Shown here: in pieces, positions 1-9,249 of the stretch | Numbering within the stretch: the stretch's first letter is position 1 | How the letters are laid out: every line of letters starts with the position of its first letter | Assembly (NCBI RefSeq): GCF_038446525.1 | Contig: NZ_CP151792.1 | Span: forward strand, 2,294,001-2,358,000 | Direction of reading: 5' to 3' | Length of the DNA stretch: 64,000 nucleotides | From: Methanolobus sp. ZRKC5 | GTDB taxonomy: Archaea; Halobacteriota; Methanosarcinia; Methanosarcinales; Methanosarcinaceae | Position numbers and translations under genes: made by a program | Notes under the pieces: generated by a model | The model's input: the letters and a program-made list of their open reading frames with translations, nothing else | The model's database searches: none | What the model was told of the DNA's origin: nothing

Positions 1-1
1 T

Positions 2-274
2 ATGCAGGACCGTGGCTATGTCGGTGAATTTGAATTCGTCGAAGATGGTAAGGCGGGAATTTACAAGGTAGAACTTATTGGTAGAATCAACAAGTGTGGT
101 GCTATCAAACCACGTTATTCAGTGGGAGCTGCAGACTTTGAAAGATGGGAAAAGCAGTTTCTTCCTGCAAAGAACTTTGGAACATTGATATTGACACCCT
201 CAAATGGTGTAATATCACAGTACGAAGCTCGTGAGAATAATGTTGGTGGACAGTTACTTGCATATGTGTACTGA
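2..274 (+). CDS. rps8: 30S ribosomal protein S8 (uS8), 5'-truncated by window edge
   Basis: Only the last 90 residues are in the window; archaeal S8 is about 130 residues, so roughly 40 N-terminal residues lie upstream. S8 binds the central domain of 16S rRNA and is an early assembly protein of the small subunit. The visible C-terminal half has the archaeal pattern ending in GGQLLAYVY. The ATG at position 2 is internal, not the true start. The gene is followed 15 bases later by L6, the usual archaeal spc-operon order, which supports the call as strongly as the sequence itself. Confidence 0.93.
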   Translation: MQDRGYVGEFEFVEDGKAGIYKVELIGRINKCGAIKPRYSVGAADFERWEKQFLPAKNFGTLILTPSNGVISQYEARENNVGGQLLAYVY

Positions 275-289
275 TGGATGTGATGTCAC

Positions 290-823
290 ATGGCAAAAGA
301 AATAAAGAAAATAATCCCTATCCCTGACGGTGTGACTGTTACGTTCGTGGGCCAGCTCCTGACAACATCAGGGCCAAAAGGCAAAAACGAAAGGACTTTT
401 TGGTACCCAGGCATCAATATCGAGGTTGCAGGTTCTGAGGTTATTGTGGACTCATCAGTCACAAAGAAGACCCAGAAGGCAATGGTCGGAACATTTGCAT
501 CACATGTTGCAAATATGATAAAAGGTGTCGCTGATGGATTTGAATATCGCATGAAGGTCGTTTACGCTCACTTCCCTATGCAACTCAAGGTTGAAGGAAA
601 ACAGTTAATGATCAGCAATTTCCTTGGAGAGAAAAAAGCACGGTCTGCAAATATTCTTGGCGAGTCCAAGGTAAAGACTGCAGGAGATGAGGTAATCGTT
701 ACCGGTGTCAACAAGGAAGATGTCGGCCAGACAGCAGCCAATATCGAGCAGGCAACCCGAATCAAGAGATTCGATCCGCGTGTATTCCAGGACGGAATAT
801 ATACAGTGGAGAAGATAGTGTAG
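290..823 (+). CDS. rpl6: 50S ribosomal protein L6 (uL6)
   Basis: 177-residue protein of normal archaeal L6 length. L6 sits near the sarcin-ricin loop and GTPase-associated centre of the large subunit. The sequence starts [17 protein letters not shown] and carries the two tandem L6 folds, the second containing the motif around [15 protein letters not shown] and [15 protein letters not shown]-type Shine-Dalgarno precedes the ATG. It lies between S8 and L32e in the conserved spc order, and co-transcription with its neighbours is expected from the gaps of 9 to 16 bases. Confidence 0.97.
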   Translation: MAKEIKKIIPIPDGVTVTFVGQLLTTSGPKGKNERTFWYPGINIEVAGSEVIVDSSVTKKTQKAMVGTFASHVANMIKGVADGFEYRMKVVYAHFPMQLKVEGKQLMISNFLGEKKARSANILGESKVKTAGDEVIVTGVNKEDVGQTAANIEQATRIKRFDPRVFQDGIYTVEKIV

Positions 824-832
824 GTGATTTGA

Positions 833-1222
833 ATGGATGATAAAATTAAACGCCTGTTTAAGGTAAGGAAAATCCAGAAACACAAAAAACCTGATTTCAA
901 GAGAACAGACAGTCACAAGTATAAGCGTCTGGATTCTAACTGGAGACGTCCAAGAGGTCTTCAGGGTAAACAGCGCAAACACATCAAAGCAAAAGGCGCT
1001 CTTGCTCAGGTAGGCTATGGAAGCCCAGTTGCTGTAAAAGGCCTGCATCCATCAGGATATGCAGAAGTCCTTGTATTCACAGTTGGACAACTTGATGTTG
1101 TGAATGCAGCTGAGGAAGCTGTCAGGATATCTGGAAAGGTTGGCGGAAGAAAGAAGTCAATCATTGAGGCAAAAGCTGCAGAGCTTTCTATTAAGGTCCT
1201 CAACCCAACAAGAGGTGAGTAA
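833..1222 (+). CDS. rpl32e: 50S ribosomal protein L32e (eL32)
   Basis: 129-residue basic protein of the archaeal/eukaryotic L32e family, absent from bacteria. The N-terminal third is lysine/arginine-rich and carries the family core [12 protein letters not shown]; the C-terminal half is the globular domain starting near [16 protein letters not shown]. The start is preceded by GGTGATTTGA, a strong archaeal Shine-Dalgarno complementary to the 16S tail. It ends one base before the L19e ATG, so translational coupling is likely. Confidence 0.96.
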   Translation: MDDKIKRLFKVRKIQKHKKPDFKRTDSHKYKRLDSNWRRPRGLQGKQRKHIKAKGALAQVGYGSPVAVKGLHPSGYAEVLVFTVGQLDVVNAAEEAVRISGKVGGRKKSIIEAKAAELSIKVLNPTRGE

Positions 1223-1223
1223 G

Positions 1224-1682
1224 ATGACTGATCTTACAAACCAGAAGAGAATAGCTTCTCAGGTATTAGGCTGTGGCGTTCACAGGGTCTGGCTAGACCC
1301 TGAAGCATCAGCAGAAATCGCAGTGGCTATTACAAGAGCTGACATACGTGAGCTCATAGCGGCTGGCAGTGTTAAAGCTATACCAGTCAAAGGTGTAAGC
1401 CGTGGTCGTGCAAGAATAAGAGATGTCAAGCGTAAGTATGGTCATCGAAAAGGACACGGTAAGAGGAAAGGTAAGAAGGGCGCACGTAATCCTCGCAAAG
1501 AGCAATGGATGAAAAAGATCCGTGCTCTGAGGAAGGAACTTAAACAAATGCGTGAAGATGGTTCATTGGACCGGTCTACTTACTGTAAAGTTTACCGTAA
1601 GGCAAAAGGTGGAGAATACCGCAGTGTAGCGCACCTTAAGACACACCTTGAGTCAGAGAAGCTAATAAAGCACGAGGAATAA
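1224..1682 (+). CDS. rpl19e: 50S ribosomal protein L19e (eL19)
   Basis: 152-residue archaeal/eukaryotic L19e protein. The start is placed at the ATG giving [18 protein letters not shown], because this matches the family N-terminus and lies in the short junction GGTGAGTAAGATG with the L32e stop. The frame stays open upstream to an ATG at 1104, but that part overlaps L32e and is spurious. The middle carries the very basic stretch [20 protein letters not shown] typical of L19e, which penetrates rRNA helices. Confidence 0.96.
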   Translation: MTDLTNQKRIASQVLGCGVHRVWLDPEASAEIAVAITRADIRELIAAGSVKAIPVKGVSRGRARIRDVKRKYGHRKGHGKRKGKKGARNPRKEQWMKKIRALRKELKQMREDGSLDRSTYCKVYRKAKGGEYRSVAHLKTHLESEKLIKHEE

Positions 1683-1684
1683 TC

Positions 1685-2206
1685 ATGGCAACAGGACCCA
1701 GATATAAAGTCGCATTCAGACGACGAAGAGAAGGGCGTACTGATTACCACCAGAGACTTAGGTTACTTCTTTCAAAGGAAGACCGTGTGGTAGTACGCAA
1801 GAGTTCAAGGCACATGCAGATCCAGCTTGTAGCTCCTAAACCTGAAGGGGATGTTACCCTTTCATCTGCAATTTCAACAGAACTTAAAAAGTATGGATAC
1901 GAGGCATCTACTGGAAACACAACAGCTGCGTACCTTACCGGTCTGTTATTCGGTTATAGGGCACAGAGCAAGGGATATGATTACGGCGTTCTTGACATAG
2001 GACTCCAGGCATCATCTTCCGGATCACGTGTATATGCAACCTTGAAAGGCATCGTAGATGCAGGATTCGAAATTCCTCACGATTCATCTGTTCTTCCTTC
2101 AGATGAGAGAGTAAGAGGAGAACACGTAGCAGAGTACATTGAAGGCTCAAATCTGCCTGAACTGTTCGATACAGTTAAGGAAAAGATCTCTGCTGAGTTC
2201 AACTAG
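1685..2206 (+). CDS. rpl18: 50S ribosomal protein L18 (uL18)
   Basis: 173-residue L18, the 5S-rRNA-binding protein of the central protuberance. It shows the basic N-terminus [25 protein letters not shown] and the conserved core [24 protein letters not shown]. The length fits archaeal L18, which is longer than the bacterial form. It starts two bases after the L19e stop and ends nine bases before S5, inside the same polycistron. Confidence 0.96.
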   Translation: MATGPRYKVAFRRRREGRTDYHQRLRLLLSKEDRVVVRKSSRHMQIQLVAPKPEGDVTLSSAISTELKKYGYEASTGNTTAAYLTGLLFGYRAQSKGYDYGVLDIGLQASSSGSRVYATLKGIVDAGFEIPHDSSVLPSDERVRGEHVAEYIEGSNLPELFDTVKEKISAEFN

Positions 2207-2214
2207 GTGATTAC

Positions 2215-2850
2215 ATGGCATATCAATATGAAGAAGCATGGGTTCCACAGACAAGGCTTGGGAAACTCGTTCAAGAAGGGCAGATTACTTCCATGGACGA
2301 GGCGATCGAGTCAGGTCTTCCTGTAAGGGAATCTAATATAATCGATATTCTGTTACCTGATCTTGAGGATGAGGTTCTTGATATCAACATGGTCCAGAGG
2401 ATGACTGACTCTGGACGTCGTGTAAAGTTCAGAGCAACTGTTATTGTTGGTAATGGAAACGGTTTTGTCGGTCTTGGACAGGCAAAGGACGTCCAGGTAG
2501 GACCTGCAATCAGAAAAGCAATCAGCAACGCTAAGATCAATATAATTAAGGTAAAGCGTGGATGCGGTTCATGGGAATGCGGATGCGGACTTGAGCACAC
2601 TGTGCCTTCAGAGGTACGTGGCAAGGTCGGCAGTGTTGTTGTAGTACTAAAACCAGCTCCTAGAGGACTTGGTCTTGCTGCAGGAGACACTGCAAGGAAA
2701 GTGCTTGAGAAGGCAGGTATTAAGGACGTCTGGACAAGGACCGAAGGTACTACAAGGACAACCCTTAACTTCGCAAAGGCAACATTCACAGCATTGCAGA
2801 ATGCAGGTACTGTAAGAGTTTCTGCAAATGTGGAGAATAAGGAGGCTTAA
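2215..2850 (+). CDS. rps5: 30S ribosomal protein S5 (uS5)
   Basis: 211-residue archaeal S5. The double-stranded-RNA-binding-like S5 domain begins near [19 protein letters not shown] (about residues 62-80) and the C-terminal domain contains [21 protein letters not shown]5 lines the mRNA entry tunnel and contributes to decoding fidelity. The start follows GGTGATTAC, an extended Shine-Dalgarno. It carries an unusual C-rich stretch, [11 protein letters not shown], that is common in archaeal S5. Confidence 0.96.
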   Translation: MAYQYEEAWVPQTRLGKLVQEGQITSMDEAIESGLPVRESNIIDILLPDLEDEVLDINMVQRMTDSGRRVKFRATVIVGNGNGFVGLGQAKDVQVGPAIRKAISNAKINIIKVKRGCGSWECGCGLEHTVPSEVRGKVGSVVVVLKPAPRGLGLAAGDTARKVLEKAGIKDVWTRTEGTTRTTLNFAKATFTALQNAGTVRVSANVENKEA

Positions 2851-2851
2851 A

Positions 2852-3313
2852 ATGTACGCTTTGGTTAGAGTACGTGGAGACGTGAATGTAAGGGGTACAA
2901 TAAAAGATACTCTCAAGATGCTTCGTCTTCATAGGGTGAACCACTGTGTCCTTCTTAATGACAATCCTCACAATGCAGGAATGATTCAGAAGGTAAAGGA
3001 CTATGTGGCATATGGTGTTATTGATGCTGCTACTCTTGAAGAGATGCTCACAAACCGTGGCAGACTTGAAGGTGATTTAAAACTTACCGAAGAGTATGTA
3101 GCTGAGAATACAGACTATGATTCCATCAAGGCATTGGCACAGGCTATCCATGACGGCGATGTCACAGTGAAAGATGTTCCTAAGCTTAAGCCGGTATTCA
3201 GGCTCCATCCACCAAGGAAGGGCCATGCTGGTATGAAGAGGACTGTTCAGCAGGGTGGCGTTCTTGGTAATCATGGTGGGGACATTAATAAACTACTGAA
3301 GAAAATGAGGTAA
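2852..3313 (+). CDS. rpl30: 50S ribosomal protein L30 (uL30)
   Basis: 153-residue archaeal L30, longer than the bacterial 60-residue form. The chosen start gives [15 protein letters not shown], the family N-terminus, with a near-perfect AAGGAGG Shine-Dalgarno just upstream, inside the end of S5. An ATG at 2828 in the same frame overlaps S5 and includes that Shine-Dalgarno, so it is rejected. The C-terminus carries the archaeal extension [17 protein letters not shown]. Confidence 0.96.
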   Translation: MYALVRVRGDVNVRGTIKDTLKMLRLHRVNHCVLLNDNPHNAGMIQKVKDYVAYGVIDAATLEEMLTNRGRLEGDLKLTEEYVAENTDYDSIKALAQAIHDGDVTVKDVPKLKPVFRLHPPRKGHAGMKRTVQQGGVLGNHGGDINKLLKKMR

Positions 3314-3317
3314 TGCC

Positions 3318-3758
3318 ATGTCTAAAAAGACCAACACAAAAAAATTCAGAGGATCACGCACCTGTGGTGGCGGAACCACCAAGAACAGACGTGGTGCCGG
3401 TAACCGTGGTGGCAGAGGTAAATGTGGTGAAAACAAGCACCATGTTACTCGTGCACTTCAGCTCGGATATCAACGTGGGCATCAGAGAGGATTTACACGT
3501 CCATTGAAGATGCTGAACGATGCTTCTATCGTGAATGTAGGAGAACTTGATGAACTTGCAGATCAGCTTGTTGAAGATGGTTTTGCCGAAGTTCAGGATG
3601 GCGCATATGTCATTGACCTTGCTGTTCTTGATATAGACAAGGTACTTGGTACCGGTAAGGTGTCAAAGAAGTTTTCCATCACTGCGGCTGAATTCTCTGC
3701 AAGTGCAAAGGAAAAGATCGAAAGTGCAGGTGGATCTTGCACTGAAATAGCTGAGTAA
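3318..3758 (+). CDS. rpl15: 50S ribosomal protein L15 (uL15)
   Basis: 146-residue L15, a late-assembly protein of the large subunit. The N-terminal half is glycine/arginine-rich ([20 protein letters not shown]), as in all L15 proteins; the C-terminal half is the globular domain around [16 protein letters not shown]. It overlaps nothing and ends in a stop codon that forms part of a terminator-like hairpin, which suggests the ribosomal part of the transcript can end here before secY. Confidence 0.96.
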   Translation: MSKKTNTKKFRGSRTCGGGTTKNRRGAGNRGGRGKCGENKHHVTRALQLGYQRGHQRGFTRPLKMLNDASIVNVGELDELADQLVEDGFAEVQDGAYVIDLAVLDIDKVLGTGKVSKKFSITAAEFSASAKEKIESAGGSCTEIAE

Positions 3759-3798
3759 TGCCATTTGGCATTACCTATTTATTTTATTTTATATTTTG
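3756..3798 (+). terminator. Hairpin plus T-rich tract after rpl15
   Basis: The sequence TAATGCCA, a two-T loop and TGGCATTA form a perfect eight-base-pair stem (3756-3773) that includes the rpl15 stop codon. It is followed by a T-rich tract through about 3798. This fits archaeal termination at T-rich sites, possibly with read-through or a new promoter for secY. Function is inferred from structure only. Confidence 0.6.
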
Positions 3799-3897
3799 TG
3801 CAATTAAAGGGTGCATATTTATTAATGTTAAAATCTATTAAGGTGTACTTTATAACCTAATAATTGCATGGATTTTTCCATTCAAAGGGTGGAATTA

Positions 3898-5376
3898 ATG
3901 AGTCTTAAGGATAATTTGGAACCAATTTTTAATAAATTGCCTGCGGTTGCAAGTCCGGAGGGGCATGTTCATTTCAAGAACAAACTTATGTGGACTCTTG
4001 GAATTCTTGTTCTCTATTTTGCGCTTGCCAACGTACCGCTATTTGGATTGTCAGCGGATTCGATAGATCTTTTCGAATCCTATAGAGCATTTTTTGCCGG
4101 AGCTTCGGGTTCTCTGATGCTGCTGGGTATCGGTCCTATCGTCACCGCATCCATTGTCCTTCAGCTATTGGTTGGTGCTGATGTCATAAAGCTCGACATG
4201 TCCGATCCGTCAGACCAGGCGTTCTTCCAGGGCGCACAGAAGTTCATGGTCTTTGTAATGATAGTACTTGAGGCTTTGCCACAGATCGTTGGTGGCTACA
4301 TTCAGCCGGATGCAGCACTTGCAGCGACTTTAGGGGTAGGTACAGGAGTAATTACATTTATCATCTTTATACAGATATGCATAGGCGGTACACTGGTACT
4401 CTTCATGGACGAGGTCGTTTCCAAATGGGGTATTGGCTCAGGTGTCGGTCTTTTCATTGTGGCGGGAGTTTCCCAGCAGATTGTGACCGGATTGTTTAAC
4501 TGGACATCTGATTCAAGCGGTTTACCTACCGGATTCTTCTTTAAGTGGATATACATCGTGCAGAATGTGGAAGCAGATTTCTTATTCTCAGGCGATGGTA
4601 TAATGTTCATGCTGGTAAGTGGTGGTATACTTGCATTGCTAAGTACTATAGCTATCTTCATGCTTGTCGTCTATGTAGAAAGTACACGTATTGAGATACC
4701 TCTGGCACACAGTGCTGTGAGGGGTGCAAGGGGCAAGTTCCCTGTTAAACTCATATATGCTTCAGTTCTGCCAATGATTCTTGTAAGGGCATTGCAGGCT
4801 AATATTCAGATGATTGGTCTTCTGTTGAGTGGAAGGGGAATAACCCTCCTTGGAGAATACAGTGGTTCAACACCTATCAATGGTATTATGTATTATCTGG
4901 CTCCGATCAACAGTCCGTATGACTGGATACCTTCCCTTGTCAGGGAATCATTCACAAGCTATGGTGCTCCAGTGCCTGCCATTTGGCAGATTGGATTGCA
5001 TGTGTTTGTTGATGCTTTCTTCCTGATCGTAGGTGGTATCATCTTTGCTTTGTTCTGGATAGAGACTACAGGTATGGGTGCAAAACCTACAGCGAAAAAG
5101 ATCTTTAATTCAGGTATGCAGATCCCAGGTTTCAGAAGGAATGTTGGAAGTATCGAAAAAGTAATGCTAAGATACATCCCGAAAGTAACTATTATTGGCG
5201 GTGCTTTCATAGGTGCTCTTACGCTTGTTGCAAGTCTGCTTGGTACTCTTGGAGGTGCAGGTGGTACTGGTCTTCTGCTTACGGTAAGTATTGTATACCG
5301 TCTGTATGAGGATATAGCATCAGAGCAGATGATGGAGATGCATCCAATGGTAAGGTCCTTCTTTGGACAGGAATGA
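3898..5376 (+). CDS. secY: Preprotein translocase subunit SecY
   Basis: 492-residue SecY, the pore subunit of the Sec translocon in the cytoplasmic membrane, which exports or inserts most membrane and secreted proteins with SecE and Sec-beta. About ten hydrophobic segments are visible; the plug region is near SADSIDLFESYRAFFAGASGSLMLLGIGPIVTASI and the family motif GIGSGVGLFI is present. The start at 3898 is chosen because AAAGGGTGG precedes it; the in-frame ATG at 3868 has no Shine-Dalgarno. TATA-like sequences lie in the 139-base gap upstream, so secY may also have its own promoter. SecY closing the spc operon is the normal archaeal arrangement. Confidence 0.96.
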   Translation: MSLKDNLEPIFNKLPAVASPEGHVHFKNKLMWTLGILVLYFALANVPLFGLSADSIDLFESYRAFFAGASGSLMLLGIGPIVTASIVLQLLVGADVIKLDMSDPSDQAFFQGAQKFMVFVMIVLEALPQIVGGYIQPDAALAATLGVGTGVITFIIFIQICIGGTLVLFMDEVVSKWGIGSGVGLFIVAGVSQQIVTGLFNWTSDSSGLPTGFFFKWIYIVQNVEADFLFSGDGIMFMLVSGGILALLSTIAIFMLVVYVESTRIEIPLAHSAVRGARGKFPVKLIYASVLPMILVRALQANIQMIGLLLSGRGITLLGEYSGSTPINGIMYYLAPINSPYDWIPSLVRESFTSYGAPVPAIWQIGLHVFVDAFFLIVGGIIFALFWIETTGMGAKPTAKKIFNSGMQIPGFRRNVGSIEKVMLRYIPKVTIIGGAFIGALTLVASLLGTLGGAGGTGLLLTVSIVYRLYEDIASEQMMEMHPMVRSFFGQE

Positions 5377-5386
5377 GGTGTTGATT

Positions 5387-6034
5387 ATGAATATTGCATT
5401 ATTTGGCCCACCGGGTGCTGGCAAAGGCACCCAGGCAAAAGAATTGTCAAAACATTACACTATTCCCCATATATCCACAGGGGACATCCTCCGGGCAAAT
5501 GTCCGGGATGGAACTGAGCTTGGGATCAAAGCAAAAGAATATATGGACAAAGGTGAACTTGTCCCTGATGAAGTCCTAATAGGACTCATCAGAAATAGGT
5601 TAACAGAACCTGACTGTGAAACTGGTTACCTTCTTGACGGTTATCCACGAACCATCCCACAGGCAGATGCGCTTACAGGAATTCTCAATGAAATTAACAA
5701 ACCTCTTGATTCTGTTATCAATATGGGGGTAGGCGATGAAGAGCTCGTAAAAAGACTGAGTGGACGTCGCAGTTGCACGTGTGGCGAAAGCTACCATGTA
5801 ATGTTCAATCCTCCAAAACAGGAAGGCATTTGCAATGCATGTGGTAGTGAACTCTATCAAAGAGATGACGACAAGGAAGAGGTCATACGTCAGAGGCTTG
5901 CTGTTTATAATGATAAAACTAAACCTTTGATCGAGTATTATGATAATGCCGGGCTTCTTGTTAATGTGGATGGCGCAGGATTAGTTGATTCTGTTCTTGC
6001 TGACATCTGTAAGATTATGGACCAATACAAATAA
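5387..6034 (+). CDS. adk: Adenylate kinase (bacterial-type, zinc lid)
   Basis: 215-residue adenylate kinase: ATP + AMP to 2 ADP. The P-loop GPPGAGKGT is at residues 6-14, the AMP-site motif DGYPRT follows, and the LID domain carries four cysteines (CTCG then CNACG), so a structural zinc is expected. The start at 5387 follows GAGGTG and gives the standard N-terminus MNIALFGPPG; the upstream ATG at 5363 overlaps secY. The long bacterial-type Adk, rather than the short AdkA of many archaea, is usual for Methanosarcinales. Confidence 0.95.
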   Translation: MNIALFGPPGAGKGTQAKELSKHYTIPHISTGDILRANVRDGTELGIKAKEYMDKGELVPDEVLIGLIRNRLTEPDCETGYLLDGYPRTIPQADALTGILNEINKPLDSVINMGVGDEELVKRLSGRRSCTCGESYHVMFNPPKQEGICNACGSELYQRDDDKEEVIRQRLAVYNDKTKPLIEYYDNAGLLVNVDGAGLVDSVLADICKIMDQYK

Positions 6035-6055
6035 ACCATCAAAAGAGGCTATCCC

Positions 6056-6676
6056 TTGGTTACAGAAACATTCAAGAAACAGCTGAATAAATTTTTGCTG
6101 GCATTTGGTATTTCCCTGATGCTGGGTATTATGATACTTGGACAGGATTTCAGAGATTCTCTTGGAAGATCTGTAGGTATTGTCATGGATCCGGTAGTGA
6201 CACTTCTGGGGGCAAGTAATTTCCATATTGTCTTGTTCATTATGGCATCTATTACTGCGCTTTACGCATCACTCATTCAGAAATATACAATTGACTGGGA
6301 TTTGATGCGCAATACTCAGGAAAAGATGAAGGTATTCCAGAAAGAGTTCAGGGAAGCCCAGCTTTCCAACAACACTGCTCTTATGAAGAAGATGGAAGAA
6401 GAGCGCTCAAAGATGATGCAGGATCAGATGGAGATGTCAAAGCAACAATTTAAGCCAATGGCATACATAAGTATAATCTCTCTGCCATTGTTCATGTGGG
6501 CTTATTATTACATAAGTAGTCATGATGCCGCTTCTTTTGTATTTCCTTTCTGGGGACAACAAATACTGACTGATACGATAGTGGGTCCTTTCCAGTACTG
6601 GATATTCTGGTATTTCATTGCCTCGCTGGCTGTAAGTCAGTTGATCAGAAAGGCTCTGGATGTTGGTGGAGTATAA
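6056..6676 (+). CDS. DUF106 / EMC3-type membrane insertase-like protein
   Basis: 206-residue membrane protein of the archaeal DUF106 family, placed by published structural work in the Oxa1/YidC/Get1/EMC3 superfamily that inserts membrane proteins. Hydrophobic segments are seen near residues 16-32, 58-77, 138-157 and 184-203; a charged coiled-coil (KVFQKEFREAQLSNN to SKQQFK) lies between the second and third, as in the family. The start is TTG at 6056 with GAGG about eight bases upstream. Its place between adk and cmk, just after secY, is conserved in euryarchaea and fits a role beside the Sec translocon. Confidence 0.9.
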   Translation: MVTETFKKQLNKFLLAFGISLMLGIMILGQDFRDSLGRSVGIVMDPVVTLLGASNFHIVLFIMASITALYASLIQKYTIDWDLMRNTQEKMKVFQKEFREAQLSNNTALMKKMEEERSKMMQDQMEMSKQQFKPMAYISIISLPLFMWAYYYISSHDAASFVFPFWGQQILTDTIVGPFQYWIFWYFIASLAVSQLIRKALDVGGV

Positions 6677-6677
6677 A

Positions 6678-7205
6678 GTGTTACTGACTATTAGCGGCCT
6701 TCCGGGAAGTGGTACTACCACTGTATCCCGGTTACTTTCTGAAAAACATGGTCTTGAGATGATCTCTGCAGGAGAGGTTTTCCGTTCTCTCGCAAAAGAG
6801 TATGATATGACTCTGGCAGAGTTTGGTGAACTGGCTGAATCCGATGATAGTATTGATCTCAAGATAGATGAACGTCAGAAGGAAATCGCTAATACTCGTG
6901 ATAATATTATTCTTGAAGGAAGGCTTGCAGGTCACATGGCTGAAAAGGCCCTGAAGGTCTGGATAAAGGCTTCAGTTGATGTTCGTGTAGGGAGGATTGT
7001 CGCAAGGGAAAGTGGTTCTTTTGAATACAAGCTCAGCGAAACAATTGAACGTGAGGCCTCAGAGTCTGTCCGGTATAAAACAATCTATGATATTGATATT
7101 AACGATCTTTCGGTTTATGATATTGTGATTGATTCTGAGAAGTGGGATCAATTTCAGATAACCGATATTATTTCTTGTGCGATCGACAACAATTCTTATT
7201 TCTGA
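6678..7205 (+). CDS. cmk: Cytidylate kinase (archaeal type)
   Basis: 175-residue CMP kinase, which phosphorylates CMP/dCMP in pyrimidine nucleotide synthesis. The P-loop reads SGLPGSGTTT, with T in place of the usual K-T-T spacing, as seen in many archaeal Cmk proteins; the substrate region DNIILEGRLAGHMA follows. The start is placed at GTG 6678, one base after the upstream stop, with GGTGG at the right distance; it yields MLLTISGLPG, matching the family. The ATG at 6660 would overlap the preceding gene by 17 bases. Confidence 0.93.
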   Translation: MLLTISGLPGSGTTTVSRLLSEKHGLEMISAGEVFRSLAKEYDMTLAEFGELAESDDSIDLKIDERQKEIANTRDNIILEGRLAGHMAEKALKVWIKASVDVRVGRIVARESGSFEYKLSETIEREASESVRYKTIYDIDINDLSVYDIVIDSEKWDQFQITDIISCAIDNNSYF

Positions 7206-7220
7206 TATTTGGCGGGTTCT

Positions 7221-8222
7221 ATGAATTCTGGTATCTTACCTTCGGAATATAAACGTGAATTAGTACTTAAGGCAGAAGCGAAAACCAGTCCTTTCTATGG
7301 TTGTTCTCCTTACGATCGACCGATTAGGCAACACATTGAGATGGGTGTTGTCAATCTTGACAAGTCAGTAGGTCCTACAAGTCATGAGGTTACAGCCTGG
7401 GTTAAGGATATCCTTGAGCTAAAAAAAGCCGGACACTCCGGTTCACTTGATCCTATTGTGACTGGTGTACTTCCGATTATGCTTGGTAAAGCTACCAAGA
7501 CGGTTGCTGCTCTTCGTTTATCGGGCAAGGAATACATCTGCCTGATGACTTTACATGAGGCTGTTCCTGAGAGAAAGGTTCTTAGAGTGTGCAAACAATT
7601 CACAGGACCACTTTTTCAGATGCCACCAATCATCTCTGCCGTTAAACGCGCGGTCCGTGTGAGGAATATCTATTATCTTGAGGTTCTTGATGTAAGGGAG
7701 AAATCTGTTCTCATGAGAGTTGGCTGTGAGGCTGGTACTTATATGCGCAAGTTATGTCACGATATTGGTGTTGCATTGGGTTGTGGTGCTCATATGCAGG
7801 AACTTCGCAGGACAAAGACTGGTCCTTTCAGGGAAGATACATTGGTAACCCTCCACGAATTGAAGGATGCTTATGTTTTCTTGCAGGAAGATGGTGATGA
7901 ATCATTCTTACGCCAGGTTATCAGACCTATGGAGGAGGGCTTAGCACATCTTCCTAAAGTTGTCATTCGTGACAGTGCAGTGGATGCAGTATGTCGAGGT
8001 GCGGCAATTGCAGCACCTGGTATATCAAGCCTTGACAAGAATATCAGCAAAGGTGATGATATTTGTCTTTTCACCTTAAAAGGAGAGGCTGTGGCATTAT
8101 GTACTGCATTTATGGATACTGGGGAAATGCTTGAAAATGAGCATGGGATCGTAGCTACGACCGAAAGAGTAATAATGGATGCTGGCACTTATCCGCAAGG
8201 TTGGCACAGCAAGCCAAAATAA
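7221..8222 (+). CDS. cbf5: RNA pseudouridine synthase Cbf5 (dyskerin homologue)
   Basis: 333-residue archaeal Cbf5/TruB-family enzyme, the catalytic subunit of H/ACA RNPs that guides pseudouridylation of rRNA and can also modify tRNA U55. The catalytic motif HSGSLDPIVTGVLP contains the active-site aspartate near residue 77; the C-terminal PUA domain runs from about residue 245. The ATG at 7221 follows GGCGGG; a TTG at 7209 is an in-frame alternative. It ends nine bases before a tRNA-Ser gene, so tRNA and mRNA may share a transcript. Confidence 0.93.
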   Translation: MNSGILPSEYKRELVLKAEAKTSPFYGCSPYDRPIRQHIEMGVVNLDKSVGPTSHEVTAWVKDILELKKAGHSGSLDPIVTGVLPIMLGKATKTVAALRLSGKEYICLMTLHEAVPERKVLRVCKQFTGPLFQMPPIISAVKRAVRVRNIYYLEVLDVREKSVLMRVGCEAGTYMRKLCHDIGVALGCGAHMQELRRTKTGPFREDTLVTLHELKDAYVFLQEDGDESFLRQVIRPMEEGLAHLPKVVIRDSAVDAVCRGAAIAAPGISSLDKNISKGDDICLFTLKGEAVALCTAFMDTGEMLENEHGIVATTERVIMDAGTYPQGWHSKPK

Positions 8223-8230
8223 TCACATGT

Positions 8231-8313
8231 GCCGAGATAGTCTAGCGGTAGGGCGCAAGCCTGGAAAGCTTGTGGGGCATAGCCCCTCGGGAGTTCGAAT
8301 CCCCCTCTCGGCG
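8231..8313 (+). tRNA. tRNA-Ser (anticodon GGA)
   Basis: The acceptor arms GCCGAGA and TCTCGGC pair perfectly, the anticodon stem CAAGC/GCTTG closes the loop CTGGAAA (anticodon GGA), and a long variable arm TGGGGCATAGCCCC identifies a class II tRNA. The T loop TTCGAAT is intact. One T-stem pair appears mismatched. No CCA is encoded. It reads UCC/UCU serine codons. Confidence 0.93.
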
Positions 8314-8616
8314 CATAATTCTTTTTTGATTTTTAATTACTCTATGTTTCATTTCAACTATATGTGGATAAGTGAAGGTATGTGACATGGGATATTGTGC
8401 AATTGCAGCAGAAGATTACTAATCCCGGGCAACAAATTTACGATTCACGTCATTCTCAAAGAATGAGCTGTCATTTTTTTATTCAGTCTATGTTTTCAGC
8501 AGACATAATTTCCAAAGGATGTTTTTAAGCAACTACCTCAATTGAATCTATAACAATATAATTGGACATTACTTGAGCAACTGTCCTATGGATATGTGTG
8601 CGAATAAGGTGATACG
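8314..8616. other. Intergenic spacer after tRNA-Ser
   Basis: A T-rich run directly follows the tRNA (8320-8335), a likely terminator. A small hairpin CATTCT-CAA-AGAATG near 8452-8466, followed a few bases later by seven T residues, may be another. An AT-rich stretch near 8548-8565 could supply a promoter for the next gene. No coding region is supported. Confidence 0.4.
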
Positions 8617-8898
8617 ATGGATGATCAAAAAGTATTCAATCTGAAATCAAATATGGATGTAAATTACGATGGGGATGCGTTAGTGATGTGTCCTGAGTGC
8701 GATAGTGAAATCAATGTGGCTTTTTCCAATATAGTTGATGAAAGCCTGGTGCTTGGTGAATGTATAATATGTCTTCTTTGTGGCGCTAGTTTGGATCAGG
8801 TGCATCCATCTAAAGCGACAACTAAAAAAATAGCTGATTATGTAGAAAAAGAAATGCTCAAAGATCTGGAAAAGGAACTTGGTCAGATTTTCAAATGA
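8617..8898 (+). CDS. Small zinc-ribbon-like protein, function unknown
   Basis: 93-residue protein with CPEC near residues 25-28 and CIICLLCG near residues 49-56, which could bind one zinc. The C-terminal third is a charged helix (KKIADYVEKEMLKDLEKELGQIFK). A clear Shine-Dalgarno AAGGTGATACG precedes the ATG. It stands alone between tRNA-Ser and the S13 operon. I do not recognise the family; a nucleic-acid or protein-binding role is only a guess. Confidence 0.75.
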   Translation: MDDQKVFNLKSNMDVNYDGDALVMCPECDSEINVAFSNIVDESLVLGECIICLLCGASLDQVHPSKATTKKIADYVEKEMLKDLEKELGQIFK

Positions 8899-9054
8899 TC
8901 GCTATTTATGAAGCGGCAAAAAGTGCAAATGTTTAAACATAAATGTTGGGTGGGTCTTATCGCAAACAATTACTTGAAACAGGTATTTGCATTGATTAAG
9001 GGGGCATAATGTGGGATTTCACGCATGATCTTCAAATTCACTTCACAGGAAAGT

Positions 9055-9063
9055 ATTTATATA
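9055..9063 (+). promoter_or_regulatory. Candidate TATA box for the S13 operon
   Basis: TTTATATAA around 9055-9063 is the best archaeal TATA match upstream of rps13 and would place transcription start near 9085-9090, about 160 bases before the start codon. A weaker match, AGTATATG near 9132, would give a leader of about 90 bases. Either way the three hairpins at 9178-9232 fall in the leader. Confidence 0.45.
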
Positions 9064-9177
9064 ATTAGTCTATAGGATGTGTTCACTTGTATTGCTATTT
9101 TCTGTTGCATGGATTGTGCAAATAAGAGCAATAGTATATGCGGGTAAATTATTCTATTAATCTTTAGAATTGCCTAG

Positions 9178-9241
9178 CCCTTTACAGGGTGTGTCGAAAC
9201 TTTGTTTCGAGGCTACAGGACGATTTACGTCCCTAAGGAGG
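9178..9241 (+). promoter_or_regulatory. Hairpin-rich 5' leader of the S13-S4-S11-Rpo3 operon
   Basis: Three consecutive perfect hairpins occur just upstream of the Shine-Dalgarno: CCCT-TTAC-AGGG (9178-9189), TCGAAAC-TTT-GTTTCGA (9194-9210) and GGACG-ATTTA-CGTCC (9218-9232). The Shine-Dalgarno AAGGAGG (9235-9241) follows directly. This layout resembles ribosomal-protein autoregulatory leaders; S4 is encoded second in this operon and is the bacterial alpha-operon repressor, but binding here is inference. Confidence 0.55.
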
Positions 9242-9249
9242 AAAAAATA

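Noticed and set aside
6660-6680. ATG start for cmk at 6660
   Set aside because: It would overlap the DUF106 gene by 17 bases and adds six residues not typical of the family; GTG 6678 has a well-placed Shine-Dalgarno.
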